From positions 20,482-84,481 of the forward strand of contig DWVH01000015.1 of assembly GCA_019120335.1 (NCBI GenBank): a DNA stretch of 64,000 nt, read 5' to 3'. Shown in pieces: positions 10,134 to 19,730 of this stretch. Within the stretch, counting starts at the first letter, position 1; every line of letters begins with the position of its first letter. A program made the position numbers and the translations under genes. The DNA comes from Candidatus Enterococcus stercoripullorum. Lineage in GTDB: Bacteria > Bacillota > Bacilli > Lactobacillales > Enterococcaceae. Under the pieces are notes generated by a model. It did no database searches, was not told where the DNA came from, and worked only from the letters and a program-made list of their open reading frames with translations.

Positions 10134-10811
10134 ATGAACTTGAAACAAATGGTTGGGATTAAAGCAAGTGAATATGTCAAAGATGGCATGATTGTCGGTT
10201 TAGGTACTGGTTCGACTGCTTACTATATGATAGAAGAATTAGGTCGTCGTGTCAAAGAGGAAAATTTGCAAATTGTTGGTGTACCTACTTCTATTGCATC
10301 AAAAAAACAAGCAGAGGGTTTAGGCATTACGGTTAAAACTATCGATGAAGTTGATCATGTTGATTTAACAATTGATGGTGCAGATGAAATCGATGAAAAC
10401 TTTGGTGGTATTAAAGGTGGCGGGGCAGCCCTTTTATTCGAAAAAATTGTCGCTACTTATTCTAAAAAAATTATCTGGATTGTTGATGAATCAAAAATGG
10501 TTAAAAATCTTGGAGCATTCCCATTACCTGTTGAAGTGATTCCTTATGGCTGCATGCAAGTATTCAAAAAATTTGAAGCGCTAGGATATCAACCGACGCT
10601 ACGTAAAAAAGAAGATGGTAGCACTCTAATTACCGACTGTGGCCATCATATCATTGATCTCCACCTTGAAAAAATTGAAAATCCCGAACAGTTAGCTCGC
10701 CAGTTAGATCACACAGTTGGCGTTGTTGAACATGGCCTTTTCCTTAATATGGTAGATACTGTCATTATCGGTCATGAAAATGGGGTAGAAGTACTAGAAA
10801 GTCAAAAATAG
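10134..10811 (+). CDS. rpiA: Ribose-5-phosphate isomerase A
   Basis: This 225-residue enzyme interconverts ribose 5-phosphate and ribulose 5-phosphate. Family motifs are present: [39 protein letters not shown] and VDESKMV. Two TTG codons upstream are in frame, but the ATG at 10134 is best placed relative to the GGAGAG site at 10119-10124. In this neighbourhood it can link ribose released by the nucleoside genes (through deoB) to the pentose phosphate pathway. Confidence 0.95.
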   Translation: MNLKQMVGIKASEYVKDGMIVGLGTGSTAYYMIEELGRRVKEENLQIVGVPTSIASKKQAEGLGITVKTIDEVDHVDLTIDGADEIDENFGGIKGGGAALLFEKIVATYSKKIIWIVDESKMVKNLGAFPLPVEVIPYGCMQVFKKFEALGYQPTLRKKEDGSTLITDCGHHIIDLHLEKIENPEQLARQLDHTVGVVEHGLFLNMVDTVIIGHENGVEVLESQK

Positions 10812-10873
10812 CCGCATCCCTATCCTTGCGCATTTGTATTAAACTTTTTATGGAAATTATTTGTAAAAAAGTG

Positions 10874-10879
10874 TACAAT
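10874..10879 (+). promoter_or_regulatory. gpmA -10 element
   Basis: TACAAT at 10874-10879, with TGGAAA 17 bases upstream as a poor -35, lies about 50 bases before the gpmA start. Confidence 0.4.
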
Positions 10880-10929
10880 ATGGAAGGAATGAAAAAATTT
10901 CAGAAAACCAATTTAAAGGAGAGTTTTTT

Positions 10930-11616
10930 ATGCCAAAATTAGTTTTTTCACGTCACGGATTAAGTGAATGGAACAAATTAAACCAATTTACAGGTTGGGC
11001 TGATGTTGATTTAGCTCCAGAAGGTGTTGAAGAAGCCAAAGAAGGCGGACGTAAAATTAAAGAAGCAGGCATCGAATTTGATATTGCCTTCACTTCAGTT
11101 TTAACTCGCGCAATCAAAACATGTAACTTAATCTTAGAATACTCAGATCAATTATGGGTACCTCAAGTGAAATCATGGCGCTTAAACGAACGTCATTATG
11201 GTAAATTACAAGGCTTAAACAAAAAAGAAACAGCTGAAAAATATGGTGACGAACAAGTTCATATCTGGCGTCGTTCATATGATGTATTACCTCCATTACA
11301 AGATGCAAACGATGAAGGCTCAATCGCTGGCGACCGTCGCTATGCAATGTTAGACCCTCGTGACGTACCAGGAGGAGAAAACCTAAAAGTAACGCTAGAA
11401 CGTGCTTTACCTTTCTGGCAAGATCAAATCGCACCAGCTTTATTAGATGGTAAAACTGTTTTAGTAGCTGCTCACGGTAACTCATTACGTGCTTTAGCTA
11501 AACACATCGAAGGTATTTCTGATGAAGATATCATGGACCTTGAAATCCCAACAGGTCAACCATTAGTTTATGAATTAAACGATGACTTATCAGTAGCTAA
11601 AAAATACTACTTATAA
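10930..11616 (+). CDS. gpmA: 2,3-bisphosphoglycerate-dependent phosphoglycerate mutase
   Basis: This 228-residue glycolytic enzyme converts 3-phosphoglycerate to 2-phosphoglycerate. It has the catalytic histidine motif [10 protein letters not shown] at residue 8 (H8), LTRAIKTC, the [16 protein letters not shown] block and the second histidine in [10 protein letters not shown]. It stands alone with a strong RBS (AAAGGAGAG) and a terminator directly downstream. Confidence 0.97.
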   Translation: MPKLVFSRHGLSEWNKLNQFTGWADVDLAPEGVEEAKEGGRKIKEAGIEFDIAFTSVLTRAIKTCNLILEYSDQLWVPQVKSWRLNERHYGKLQGLNKKETAEKYGDEQVHIWRRSYDVLPPLQDANDEGSIAGDRRYAMLDPRDVPGGENLKVTLERALPFWQDQIAPALLDGKTVLVAAHGNSLRALAKHIEGISDEDIMDLEIPTGQPLVYELNDDLSVAKKYYL

Positions 11617-11628
11617 TCTAAAAAAGAC

Positions 11629-11665
11629 AAACGCGTGAAAGTTGCGGCCTTCACGCGTTTTTTTG
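11629..11665. terminator. Bidirectional terminator between gpmA and the alcohol dehydrogenase gene
   Basis: An 11-bp perfect stem AAACGCGTGAA/TTCACGCGTTT (11629-11639 and 11650-11660) is followed by T residues on the plus strand and, on the complement, by GTCTTTTTT. It serves the two convergent genes. Confidence 0.9.
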
Positions 11666-12853
11666 TTAGATAAAGCTTGATTTAGTTAAGCAAGCTTGAT
11701 AAATCGCTACAACATCTTTGACTCCAAGCACTTCAAAAGCATCCGTCAACAAACTACTATGATCAATTGCTTGTTGGGCCATCGCTTCAAAATCACGGTC
11801 ATCTGGTATGCCGACTTCTGGCAAGGTCATTGGCACTCCATTTTCTTCAAAGAAATCATACAAAGCTTGAATCCCCATCTTCGCCGCTTTCATGCTATCT
11901 GGTTCTTGAATTTGCCAAACATTGCGAGCAAAGCGTTCAATCTTTGGTAAAGTTTGTTCGTTTAAGATATAGTCTAACCAACGAGGCGTCAAGATTGCTA
12001 AGCCGATACCATGCGTAATATCATAAAAAGCACTTAATTCGTGTTCCATCGCATGACAAGACCAGGCACCTTTGCGACCACTGCCTACCAAACCGTTTAA
12101 AGCTAAAGTCGAAGCCCACATTAAATTCGCCCGTGCATCATAATGCGTAGGTTCATGTAGGGCAACTGGCATGCATTGAATGACGGTTTTCATTAATCCT
12201 TCTGCAATCGAATCTTGTACTTCGGTCCCTGGTGTTAAATTGAAGTATTGTTCCATCAAGTGACTCAAGATATCCGCCGAACCAGCCAATGTTTGATACT
12301 TACTTACTGAAAATGTCAAACTAGGATCTAGGAATGAAACTTTAGGCAAGAAGTTTGTGCCGTGAATGCCAAGTTTTTGTTTAGCATTTAAATCTGAAAT
12401 GACAGCCCCACGGTTCATTTCCGTACCAGTAGCTGCTAAAGTCAAAATCGTCACCAAAGGAATAGTCGGCCCTTCATAACGACGGGATAAAACCATTTTC
12501 CATGGATCTCCTTCATAAAAGACGGCCCCACTAATCACCTTGGAACAATCGATAACCGACCCACCACCTACCGCTAAAATGACATCGATTTTATGGTGTT
12601 TACAAAGCATCACACCTTCACGGACACTTTCAATTTTCGGATTTGGATCAACCCCGCCTAATTCAAACATCTTTAAACCATTCTCTTTTAGCAACGTCTT
12701 GATTTTTTCGTATAAGCCACTGCGCTTGATACTACCGCCGCCATAAACCAATAAAACATTTTTACCAAATTGGTTCAATACACTAGGCAATTCAGCTAGG
12801 CGGTCTTTCCCAAAGCGAATATCGGTGGAGACGTTAAAGTTAAAATTTTCCAT
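11666..12853 (-). CDS. Iron-containing alcohol dehydrogenase (YqhD/BdhA-like)
   Basis: This 395-residue protein is a group III metal-dependent alcohol dehydrogenase: GGGSIKRSGLY and LAVGGGSVIDCSK form the NAD(P)-binding part, TLAATGTEMN is conserved, and the metal ligands appear in GSADILSHLMEQ and SCHAMEHELSAFYDITHG. It most resembles YqhD/butanol dehydrogenase proteins, which reduce aldehydes with NAD(P)H. It is monocistronic, with terminators on both sides. Substrate is unknown. Confidence 0.9.
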   Translation of the reverse strand: MENFNFNVSTDIRFGKDRLAELPSVLNQFGKNVLLVYGGGSIKRSGLYEKIKTLLKENGLKMFELGGVDPNPKIESVREGVMLCKHHKIDVILAVGGGSVIDCSKVISGAVFYEGDPWKMVLSRRYEGPTIPLVTILTLAATGTEMNRGAVISDLNAKQKLGIHGTNFLPKVSFLDPSLTFSVSKYQTLAGSADILSHLMEQYFNLTPGTEVQDSIAEGLMKTVIQCMPVALHEPTHYDARANLMWASTLALNGLVGSGRKGAWSCHAMEHELSAFYDITHGIGLAILTPRWLDYILNEQTLPKIERFARNVWQIQEPDSMKAAKMGIQALYDFFEENGVPMTLPEVGIPDDRDFEAMAQQAIDHSSLLTDAFEVLGVKDVVAIYQACLTKSSFI

Positions 12854-12899
12854 CTAGGCTTCCTCCTCGTATTTAATACTCATATTTTAACAAACTCTA

Positions 12900-12938
12900 A
12901 GAAAAAAAGCTCTAGAAAGACGCTCTCTAGAACTTTTT
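12900..12938 (-). terminator. Terminator after deoD
   Basis: On the minus strand the arms AGTTCTAGAG and CTCTAGAGCT-like sequence (about 12908-12917 and 12925-12934) form a hairpin followed by TTTTTTTC. Confidence 0.8.
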
Positions 12939-12944
12939 TCATAT

Positions 12945-13652
12945 TTATGCACGAATGGCTGTTTCTAAGCCGACCTTAATCATATCGTTGAAAGTTAATT
13001 GACGTTCTTCAGCCGTTGTTTCTTCACCGGTAATAATATGATCACTCACTGTACAAATTGCCAATGTTTTCACGTTGAATTTCGCTCCTAAGTAATAAAG
13101 GGCCGCCGCTTCCATCTCTACACCCATAACGCCTAAATCGGCAAGGGCTAAGGTTTCAGTCATATCATCTTTATAAAAACTATCTTCTGACAAGAGATTG
13201 CCGACATGGGTAGTAGTTCCCATTTCTTGCGCCACTTCATAAGCTGTTTTTAGCAAATCAAAGTTCGCAATTGGGGCAAAGTGGAATGAGTGGAAATTTT
13301 TAGCAATCATTGAAGAACTTGTTACTGCACCTTGACCTAAAACTAAGTCACGCACATGCACATCTTTAGAAATCGCGCCACAAGTTCCCACGCGAATCAA
13401 GGTTTTCACGCCATATGAATTGATTAACTCATGGGCATAAATCGTCGCAGAAGGCATCCCCATCCCGGTACCTTGAACTGAGATTCTTTCGCCTTTATAA
13501 GTACCTGTAAAACCTAACATCCCACGGACATTGTTATAGCAAACAGGATTTTCTAAAAAGGTTTCAGCAATATATTTGGCGCGCAATGGATCGCCTGGTA
13601 ATAAAATTTTATCAGCAATTTCGCCTGCTTTGGCTTCAATATGAACACTCAT
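12945..13652 (-). CDS. deoD: Purine-nucleoside phosphorylase, DeoD type
   Basis: This 235-residue enzyme of the hexameric PNP/uridine phosphorylase family splits purine (deoxy)nucleosides with phosphate. Motifs: [30 protein letters not shown] (phosphate and ribose site) and [13 protein letters not shown], which binds the ribose and base; the [13 protein letters not shown] acid is present. It follows deoB and punA on the same strand. The presence of both PNP classes broadens the range of purine nucleosides used, including adenosine. Confidence 0.96.
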   Translation of the reverse strand: MSVHIEAKAGEIADKILLPGDPLRAKYIAETFLENPVCYNNVRGMLGFTGTYKGERISVQGTGMGMPSATIYAHELINSYGVKTLIRVGTCGAISKDVHVRDLVLGQGAVTSSSMIAKNFHSFHFAPIANFDLLKTAYEVAQEMGTTTHVGNLLSEDSFYKDDMTETLALADLGVMGVEMEAAALYYLGAKFNVKTLAICTVSDHIITGEETTAEERQLTFNDMIKVGLETAIRA

Positions 13653-13712
13653 GAAAATTCTCCTTTAATTTTTTTAAGCTTTATCAATCAAATCGGGCTA
13701 TTCACCGCACAA

Positions 13713-14528
13713 TTATAGTTTAGCTAGTGTTTCTTTGACTAAAGATTTGAACGCTACTTTGACACGTTCGGTGGTTTCAACGACTTCTTCATGGTTTAAA
13801 TTTGCTTGCATCCCCGCAGCAAGATTCGTAATACACGAAATACCTAAAACACGTAAACCACTATGAACAGCAACAATTACTTCTGGAACCGTAGACATCC
13901 CTACTGCATCAGCGCCAGCAATTCGAGCAAAGCGCACTTCTGCAGGTGTTTCGTAGGTTGGACCTGAAAATCCCATATAAACACCTTCTTTAAGATGTAA
14001 TCCTTTACTTGCAGCCACTTCTTTAGCGACATTGCGGTAAGATTCATCATATGCTTTTGACATATCTGGGAAGCGTGGACCCATTTCCTCTTCATTTTTA
14101 CCAATTAATGGATTTGCACCCATAAAATTAATATGGTCCGTAATCAACATTAAATCACCCGGTGTAAAACTTTCATTCACGCCACCACAGGCATTGGTCA
14201 CCACTAAGGAATGAGCCTTCAAGCCAGCCATCACACGCACTGGATAAGTAACAACTTGCATACTATGACCTTCGTAATAATGGAAACGACCTTGCATCGC
14301 CAAGACTTTTTTCCCTGCTAAAGTTCCATAAACAAGTTGTCCAGCATGTCCCACAACGGTAGAAACTGGAAAATGTGGAATCTGCGCATAAGGAATCACT
14401 ACTTTATCTTCAATTTCTTCGGCTAATTCACCTAATCCTGAACCCAAAATCAAACCAAATTCGACTTCTTTCACGCCTTGTTCGTGAATATATTGAATTG
14501 TTTCTAATAATTTTTCTTGTAAAGTCAT
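13713..14528 (-). CDS. punA: Purine-nucleoside phosphorylase I (trimeric type, inosine/guanosine)
   Basis: This 271-residue protein is a trimeric-class PNP: LILGSGLGELAEEI, VGHAGQLVYG, QGRFHYYEGH, VVTNACGGVN and GMSTVPEVIVAVHSGLRVLGIS. It phosphorolyses inosine, guanosine and their deoxy forms to base plus (deoxy)ribose 1-phosphate. The start at 14528 is chosen because it follows GAGGTGAG and gives the usual N-terminus. It lies 24 bases after deoB. Confidence 0.95.
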   Translation of the reverse strand: MTLQEKLLETIQYIHEQGVKEVEFGLILGSGLGELAEEIEDKVVIPYAQIPHFPVSTVVGHAGQLVYGTLAGKKVLAMQGRFHYYEGHSMQVVTYPVRVMAGLKAHSLVVTNACGGVNESFTPGDLMLITDHINFMGANPLIGKNEEEMGPRFPDMSKAYDESYRNVAKEVAASKGLHLKEGVYMGFSGPTYETPAEVRFARIAGADAVGMSTVPEVIVAVHSGLRVLGISCITNLAAGMQANLNHEEVVETTERVKVAFKSLVKETLAKL

Positions 14529-14552
14529 TTTCTCACCTCGAATGATTATCAA

Positions 14553-15719
14553 TTATTTTAATAAACTTAAAAAGCTCTTACCGTTTTCAGTAGCAGGTAC
14601 GCCAAAGTTTTCAGCAATTGTTGCAGCAATATCTGAATAGAAACCTTGAGGAAGGGCGCCTTGTTCTTTCATACGCTTACTAAATGCAAGTAATGGCACA
14701 TATTCACGGGTATGGTCTGTACCGCTAAAGGTTGGATCATTTCCGTGGTCAGCAGTAATTAATAATAAATCATCTTCACGCATCGCATCAACAAGTTCTG
14801 GAATACGCGCATCAAATTCTTCAATGGCATTGGCATAACCTTGTACATCACGACGATGACCAAATAATGCATCAAAATCAACTAAGTTTGTAAAGCTTAA
14901 ACCATCGAAATCTTTGGCCATCACTTTCAATAATTGATCGACACCATCCATATTACTCTTAGTACGAATCGCTTCAGTAATTCCTTGACCATTGAAAATA
15001 TCATTAATCTTACCGACAGCAATTACATCTTTACCGGCATCTTTTAATGAATTTAAGACAGTATGACCAAAAGGATTTAACGCATAGTCATGGCGATTGC
15101 TGGTACGTGTGAAGTTACCTGGTGTACCCACATATGGACGCGCAATAATACGACCAATCATATAAGGTTCATCACGTGTAATTTCACGAACGTACTCACA
15201 AATACGATATAATTCTTCTAATGGAATGACTTCTTCGTGAGCGGCAATTTGTAAAACTGGATCTGCTGAAGTATAAACGATTAAATCACCCGTTTCCATT
15301 TGATGTTTGCCATAATCATCAATAACTTTGGTACCTGAATATGGCAAATTGCAGACTACTTTACGTCCAGAAAAGGCTTCAATTTTATCTAACAATTCTT
15401 GTGGGAAACCATTTGGAAAGACCCGGAAAGGCTTTTTAATGTTTAGTCCCATAATTTCCCAGTGACCAGTCATAGTATCTTTACCCACTGAAATTTCTTC
15501 AAGTTTTGTGGCATAACCTTGATGATTTTCAACTGCTTTGACTCCTTTTAATGGCGCGATGGTACCTAGTCCTAGATTTTCTAGATGAGGAATCGTAAGT
15601 CCAGCTACTTCAGCAATATGCCCTAAAGTATCCGCACCGACATCGTTAAATTTGTCCGCATCTGGTGCTTGACCTATCCCTACAGAATCTAAAACAATTA
15701 AGTGTACACGTTTGAACAT
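14553..15719 (-). CDS. deoB: Phosphopentomutase
   Basis: This 388-residue alkaline-phosphatase-superfamily enzyme converts (deoxy)ribose 1-phosphate to the 5-phosphate. Metal-binding motifs are seen: [26 protein letters not shown] at the start and [19 protein letters not shown] near the C-terminus. It heads the deoB-punA-deoD operon, supplying substrate for deoC (21314) and rpiA (10134). Length is normal. Confidence 0.97.
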   Translation of the reverse strand: MFKRVHLIVLDSVGIGQAPDADKFNDVGADTLGHIAEVAGLTIPHLENLGLGTIAPLKGVKAVENHQGYATKLEEISVGKDTMTGHWEIMGLNIKKPFRVFPNGFPQELLDKIEAFSGRKVVCNLPYSGTKVIDDYGKHQMETGDLIVYTSADPVLQIAAHEEVIPLEELYRICEYVREITRDEPYMIGRIIARPYVGTPGNFTRTSNRHDYALNPFGHTVLNSLKDAGKDVIAVGKINDIFNGQGITEAIRTKSNMDGVDQLLKVMAKDFDGLSFTNLVDFDALFGHRRDVQGYANAIEEFDARIPELVDAMREDDLLLITADHGNDPTFSGTDHTREYVPLLAFSKRMKEQGALPQGFYSDIAATIAENFGVPATENGKSFLSLLK

Positions 15720-15779
15720 GTTATCCCTGCTTTCTATTCATATTAAAGCCGCTTTTCGACTCTATTTACTTAATAAAAT

Positions 15780-15856
15780 AAGGAGAACCATCAGCACATA
15801 TCCGATTGTCCTCCTTAAGTTTATTCAATCTTGGTTGTGCTTACATTGTGATTATA
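15780..15856 (-). promoter_or_regulatory. deoB promoter (-10) and leader hairpin
   Basis: An extended -10 TGCTATAAT lies on the minus strand (TATAAT is the complement of 15851-15856). About 30 bases downstream, AAGGAGGAC and GTTCTCCTT (9 bp with one wobble, 15808-15816 and 15780-15788) can form a hairpin followed by ATTTTATT. It could be a weak terminator for the upstream ABC operon or an attenuator for deoB; the sequence does not decide this. Confidence 0.5.
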
Positions 15857-15904
15857 GCAAGCTTTGAACCTCGACAAAAGGACAAATGTCTTCTTGTCAA
15901 CAGA

Positions 15905-16858
15905 TTATTTTGATTTAATATAGTTGGTACCATTCGCTTTTGGACCAGCCGCTTGACCAAAGAACACAACCAATACGATAATCGTCAATACATAAGGCGC
16001 GATTAATAAGTAAACATCTGGAATCGAAGCAATAAATGGAATTGCCTTACCAGCAATACTTAAGTTTTGTGAGAAGCCAAAGAATAGAGCCGCTCCCATG
16101 GCACCAATTGGATTCCATTTACCGAAAATCATCGCTGCCATCGAAATGAAACCTTGACCAGCAATAGTAGTTACCGCGAAACGTCCAGCAATTGATTGGG
16201 CGAATAAAGCACCACCCATACCGCCTAAGAAACCAGAGATTAATACTCCAGCATAACGCATCGCATAAACATTAATCCCTAAAGTATCCGCTGCTTGTGG
16301 ATGTTCACCTACAGAACGTAGACGTAAACCAAATTTTGTTTTAAATACAACAAACCAAGCAACAAAAGAAATTAAAATCGCAATATACGCAGTTAATGAG
16401 GTTTTGGCAAAGAATAATTTACCAAGTACTGGAATATCCCCTAAAACTGGAAAATGGAAATAACCAAAGAATTCTTGGATACTATCTGTTTGACCTTTAT
16501 CATACAAATCTTTTACTAAAAAGACTGCTAAAGCTGGTGCCATTAAGTTCATTACCGTACCACTGATGATATGATCGGCGCGAAAGTTAATCGTCGCCAC
16601 CGCATGTAGTAGTGAAAATAGGCAACCTACTACCCCACCGACTAATAAACCAAGCCAAGGGGTTAACTTACCAAATTGAGAGGCATAAGTTAAGTTAAAG
16701 ACCACTGAACTAAAGGCCCCCATAACCATGATACCTTCCAAACCAACGTTAACAACCCCACTTCGTTCAGAGAAAACGCCACCTAGCGCAGTCAAAATTA
16801 ACGGAGCTGCATAAATCAATGTTTGCGTTATAATTGTAGCAATTGCATCTAGATTCAT
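15905..16858 (-). CDS. Nucleoside ABC transporter permease (NupQ/NupC-like)
   Basis: A 317-residue membrane protein with about eight spans and the branched-chain/CUT2 permease fold ([25 protein letters not shown], then [34 protein letters not shown]-like EAA region). It is the second permease of a BMP-type nucleoside importer; its ATG overlaps the stop of the first permease (TAATG at 16856-16860). Location next to deo, pdp and cdd genes makes nucleosides the probable substrate. Confidence 0.88.
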   Translation of the reverse strand: [317 protein letters not shown]

Positions 16859-18006
16859 TAGATGGTCCCTCCTTCTTGACTTTCTTCATTTGGTTTTGAA
16901 TCTTTTTCAACTTTTACGGTTGCGGCTTTTTTACCGGTGAGTTTAGCCAATACATAGCGAATCACAAAGCTAATACCAACAAAGAAAATGATAATCGCAA
17001 TATCAATATTGACTAATTCAGATGGAATACCGACAACTTGCATCCCTTGACCACCTAGTTGTAAAACACTAAATAGCAAAGCAGCAGCAAAAATACCAAG
17101 CGAGCTACCATTACCAAGTAGCGATACTGCCATTCCATCAAAACCAATGGCTAACGAAGAACTTTGTGAAGTGAAGTTTTCAAAAGTACCTAAACCTAAA
17201 ACAACACCACCCATACCTGCTAGAGCTCCAGAAATGACCATTGAAACGATAATTGTACGTTTACTAGACATCCCTGCATATTCTGAAGCAAATGGATTTA
17301 ACCCAACTGCACGAATTTCAAATCCTAAAGTGGTTTTCTTCATCACAAACCAAACTACAATCAAAGCAATGATAGCGAAGAAAATACCTAAGTTTAATCG
17401 AGAATTATTCGTTAAATCAGCTAACCAAGGTGTTTGTAAAGAAGCACTCTTGCTAACGGATACCGTCATCCCTTTACTTTGAATAATCTTTGGACTCATC
17501 ACATTATTGACAATGTGATTTCCGATATGAAGTAAAATATAATTCATCATAATAGTTACAATAACTTCACTCGTACCAAAGAAAGCTCGTAAAAATCCAG
17601 GAATCGCCCCGGCAATCGCACCCGCCAATACCCCAGCGATAATTGCAATAGGTAATACCACTAAACGCGGCGCATCAGGCATGGATAAAGCAATCCAAAT
17701 ACTGGTCACCCAACCACATAAGGCTTGTCCAGACAAACCGATATTGAAGAAACCGGCTGTATTAGCAATCGCAAAACCTAAAGCCGTAAAAATTAGCGGT
17801 GCTGCCGATACAAAGATTTCACCGATATTACGCGGATTGACTTCACCAGTTAATGGATTTAAAAAGGCTGTTTTAAACATTTGTCCATAACCTTCAATCG
17901 GATTAAACCCAAATCCTAGCATGATCAAACCACCTAGAACAAAACCTAGGATAACAGCGATAATCGGCACAATGATATTTTGAATTCTTTCTGATTTATT
18001 ATGCAT
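16858..18006 (-). CDS. Nucleoside ABC transporter permease (NupP/NupB-like)
   Basis: A 382-residue permease with about nine to ten membrane spans and the typical AGFFNIGLSGQALCGWV and MSSKRTIIVSMVISGALAGMGG segments. A positively charged tail (KLTGKKAATVKVEKDSK) follows the last span. The start is placed at ATG 18006, eight bases inside the ATPase gene, because AGGTGAGG is well spaced there; a GTG nine bases upstream is less likely. It pairs with the permease at 15905 to form the translocation channel. Confidence 0.88.
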   Translation of the reverse strand: MHNKSERIQNIIVPIIAVILGFVLGGLIMLGFGFNPIEGYGQMFKTAFLNPLTGEVNPRNIGEIFVSAAPLIFTALGFAIANTAGFFNIGLSGQALCGWVTSIWIALSMPDAPRLVVLPIAIIAGVLAGAIAGAIPGFLRAFFGTSEVIVTIMMNYILLHIGNHIVNNVMSPKIIQSKGMTVSVSKSASLQTPWLADLTNNSRLNLGIFFAIIALIVVWFVMKKTTLGFEIRAVGLNPFASEYAGMSSKRTIIVSMVISGALAGMGGVVLGLGTFENFTSQSSSLAIGFDGMAVSLLGNGSSLGIFAAALLFSVLQLGGQGMQVVGIPSELVNIDIAIIIFFVGISFVIRYVLAKLTGKKAATVKVEKDSKPNEESQEGGTI

Positions 18007-19570
18007 TTGCCTCACCTACCTCGCTATTTGCTAATTCTTTTCTGGCCTCTTCTAATGAATAACCTGCCATTAATAGACCTAATTCTTGTTCATTGGTTTC
18101 TTTTGGATCCACTATCCCAACAATTTTACCACCATGAATAACAGCGATTCGGTCAGATACATTTAAGATTTCATCTAATTCAAAACTGATTAATAAGACG
18201 GCTTTCATCTTATCGCGTTGATCAATCAAACGTTTATGGATAAACTCAATCGCCCCAACGTCCAAACCTCGCGTAGGGTTCGCAACAATCAATAAATCTG
18301 GATCGCGGCTAACTTCACGGGCGATAATCGCTTTTTGTTGGTTCCCACCTGATAAAGCTTTAGCCGGAACGATTTCACTTGCAGCTCGCACGTCAAATTC
18401 TTGCATTAAATCACGAGCATGCTCATTGATTTCATTGTAATTTAAAATACCATTTTTACTTAATGGATCCGTAAAGTAAGTTTGTAGTGCGATATTTTCT
18501 GCCAAAGTCATATCCAATACTAAACCATATTTATGGCGGTCTTCAGGGACATGACCCACACCTTCCAAAGTAATTTTACGTGGGCGTTGGTTGGTAATAT
18601 CATCGCCATTTAGCGTGACTTTACCACTTTCAACTTTACGCAAACCAGTTAAAGCCTGAACCAATTCAGATTGTCCATTACCATCAATTCCGGCAATTCC
18701 TAACACTTCACCAGCACGAACTTCAAGCGATAGACCTTTCACTGCTTCTAAGCCACGGTTTTCTTTAACCACCAAATCTTGCACAGACAAGACCACTTCT
18801 TGTGGATTTGCATCCTTTTTAGGAGTTTTGAAGGATACCGCACGTCCTACCATCATGTCAGCTAATTGTTGACTAGTTACATCTTTGACATCCACTGTAC
18901 CGATATATTTACCGCGACGAATAACGGTACAACGGTCGGCAACTGCTTTAATTTCATCCAATTTATGGGTAATTAAGATGATTGACTTTCCTTCTTTAAT
19001 TAATTCTTTCATAATAATAATAAGTTCTTCAATTTCTTGAGGAGTCAATACTGCAGTTGGTTCGTCAAAAATTAAGACATCGGCACCACGATAAAGTGTT
19101 TTTAAAATTTCAACACGTTGTTGCATTCCAACTGAAATATCACGAACATAAGCATCTGGATCGACTTGCAAGCCGTATTGTTCAGAGATTTTTACAATTT
19201 CTTCTTTCGCTTTTTTACGATCTAAGACACCCAAATGACTAATTTCGCTACCTAACATAATATTTTCAGTTACGGTAAACGCATCTACTAACATGAAATG
19301 CTGGTGAACCATTCCAATTCCTAATTTATTAGCAGTTGTAGGGCTTGTAATCTGTACCACTTCTCCATTTAAGAGAATATCTCCAGAAGTTGGTTGCAAA
19401 AGTCCGGCCAACATATTCATCATAGTTGACTTACCCGCACCATTTTCTCCAAGCAAGGCATGAATTTCTCCACGACGTACTTGTAGATTTACTTGATCAT
19501 TTGCTACAAAGCTACCAAAAATTTTGGTTACATTTCGCATCTCAACGACATTTTCAAATCCTTGAGTCAA
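17999..19570 (-). CDS. Nucleoside ABC transporter ATP-binding protein (two ABC domains)
   Basis: This 523-residue protein carries two fused ABC ATPase domains. The first has Walker A GENGAGKST (about residues 42-50), ISVGMQQRVEI signature and LIFDEPTAVL. The second has a degenerate Walker A (GIDGNGQSE) but an intact LSGGNQQKAII signature, as is usual for CUT2 and BMP-type importers. It energises the two permeases encoded right after it, with which it overlaps by eight bases. Confidence 0.92.
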   Translation of the reverse strand: MTQGFENVVEMRNVTKIFGSFVANDQVNLQVRRGEIHALLGENGAGKSTMMNMLAGLLQPTSGDILLNGEVVQITSPTTANKLGIGMVHQHFMLVDAFTVTENIMLGSEISHLGVLDRKKAKEEIVKISEQYGLQVDPDAYVRDISVGMQQRVEILKTLYRGADVLIFDEPTAVLTPQEIEELIIIMKELIKEGKSIILITHKLDEIKAVADRCTVIRRGKYIGTVDVKDVTSQQLADMMVGRAVSFKTPKKDANPQEVVLSVQDLVVKENRGLEAVKGLSLEVRAGEVLGIAGIDGNGQSELVQALTGLRKVESGKVTLNGDDITNQRPRKITLEGVGHVPEDRHKYGLVLDMTLAENIALQTYFTDPLSKNGILNYNEINEHARDLMQEFDVRAASEIVPAKALSGGNQQKAIIAREVSRDPDLLIVANPTRGLDVGAIEFIHKRLIDQRDKMKAVLLISFELDEILNVSDRIAVIHGGKIVGIVDPKETNEQELGLLMAGYSLEEARKELANSEVGEANA

Positions 19571-19633
19571 CTTCCTTCACTTCCTTACTTATAAACATGA
19601 TGCATCAACATTTTTTGTGAAAAATCAATTCCC

Positions 19634-19713
19634 ACAATTAAAGAGATTAACTTAGTCTCCTTAATTGTAACCTTGATAGAAACTGTGACCTTATCACAAA
19701 GGATAAGATCACA
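19634..19713 (-). repeat. Two stem-loops between the BMP lipoprotein and ATPase genes
   Basis: Stem 1: TGTGACCTTATC/GATAAGATCACA (19684-19695 and 19702-19713; 11 of 12 pairs). Stem 2: ACAATTAAAGAGA/TCTCCTTAATTGT (19634-19646 and 19656-19668, one mismatch). Neither is followed by a strong T run on the minus strand. They fill the 160-base gap inside the operon and probably raise the level of the lipoprotein relative to the ATPase by stabilising or partly ending the upstream mRNA. Confidence 0.65.
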
Positions 19714-19730
19714 GAATACATTACATTTAA

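Noticed and set aside
9845..10148. Open frames between rpsL and rpiA on both strands
   Set aside because: They overlap the str promoter and the rpsL and rpiA starts; no RBS, no recognisable protein.
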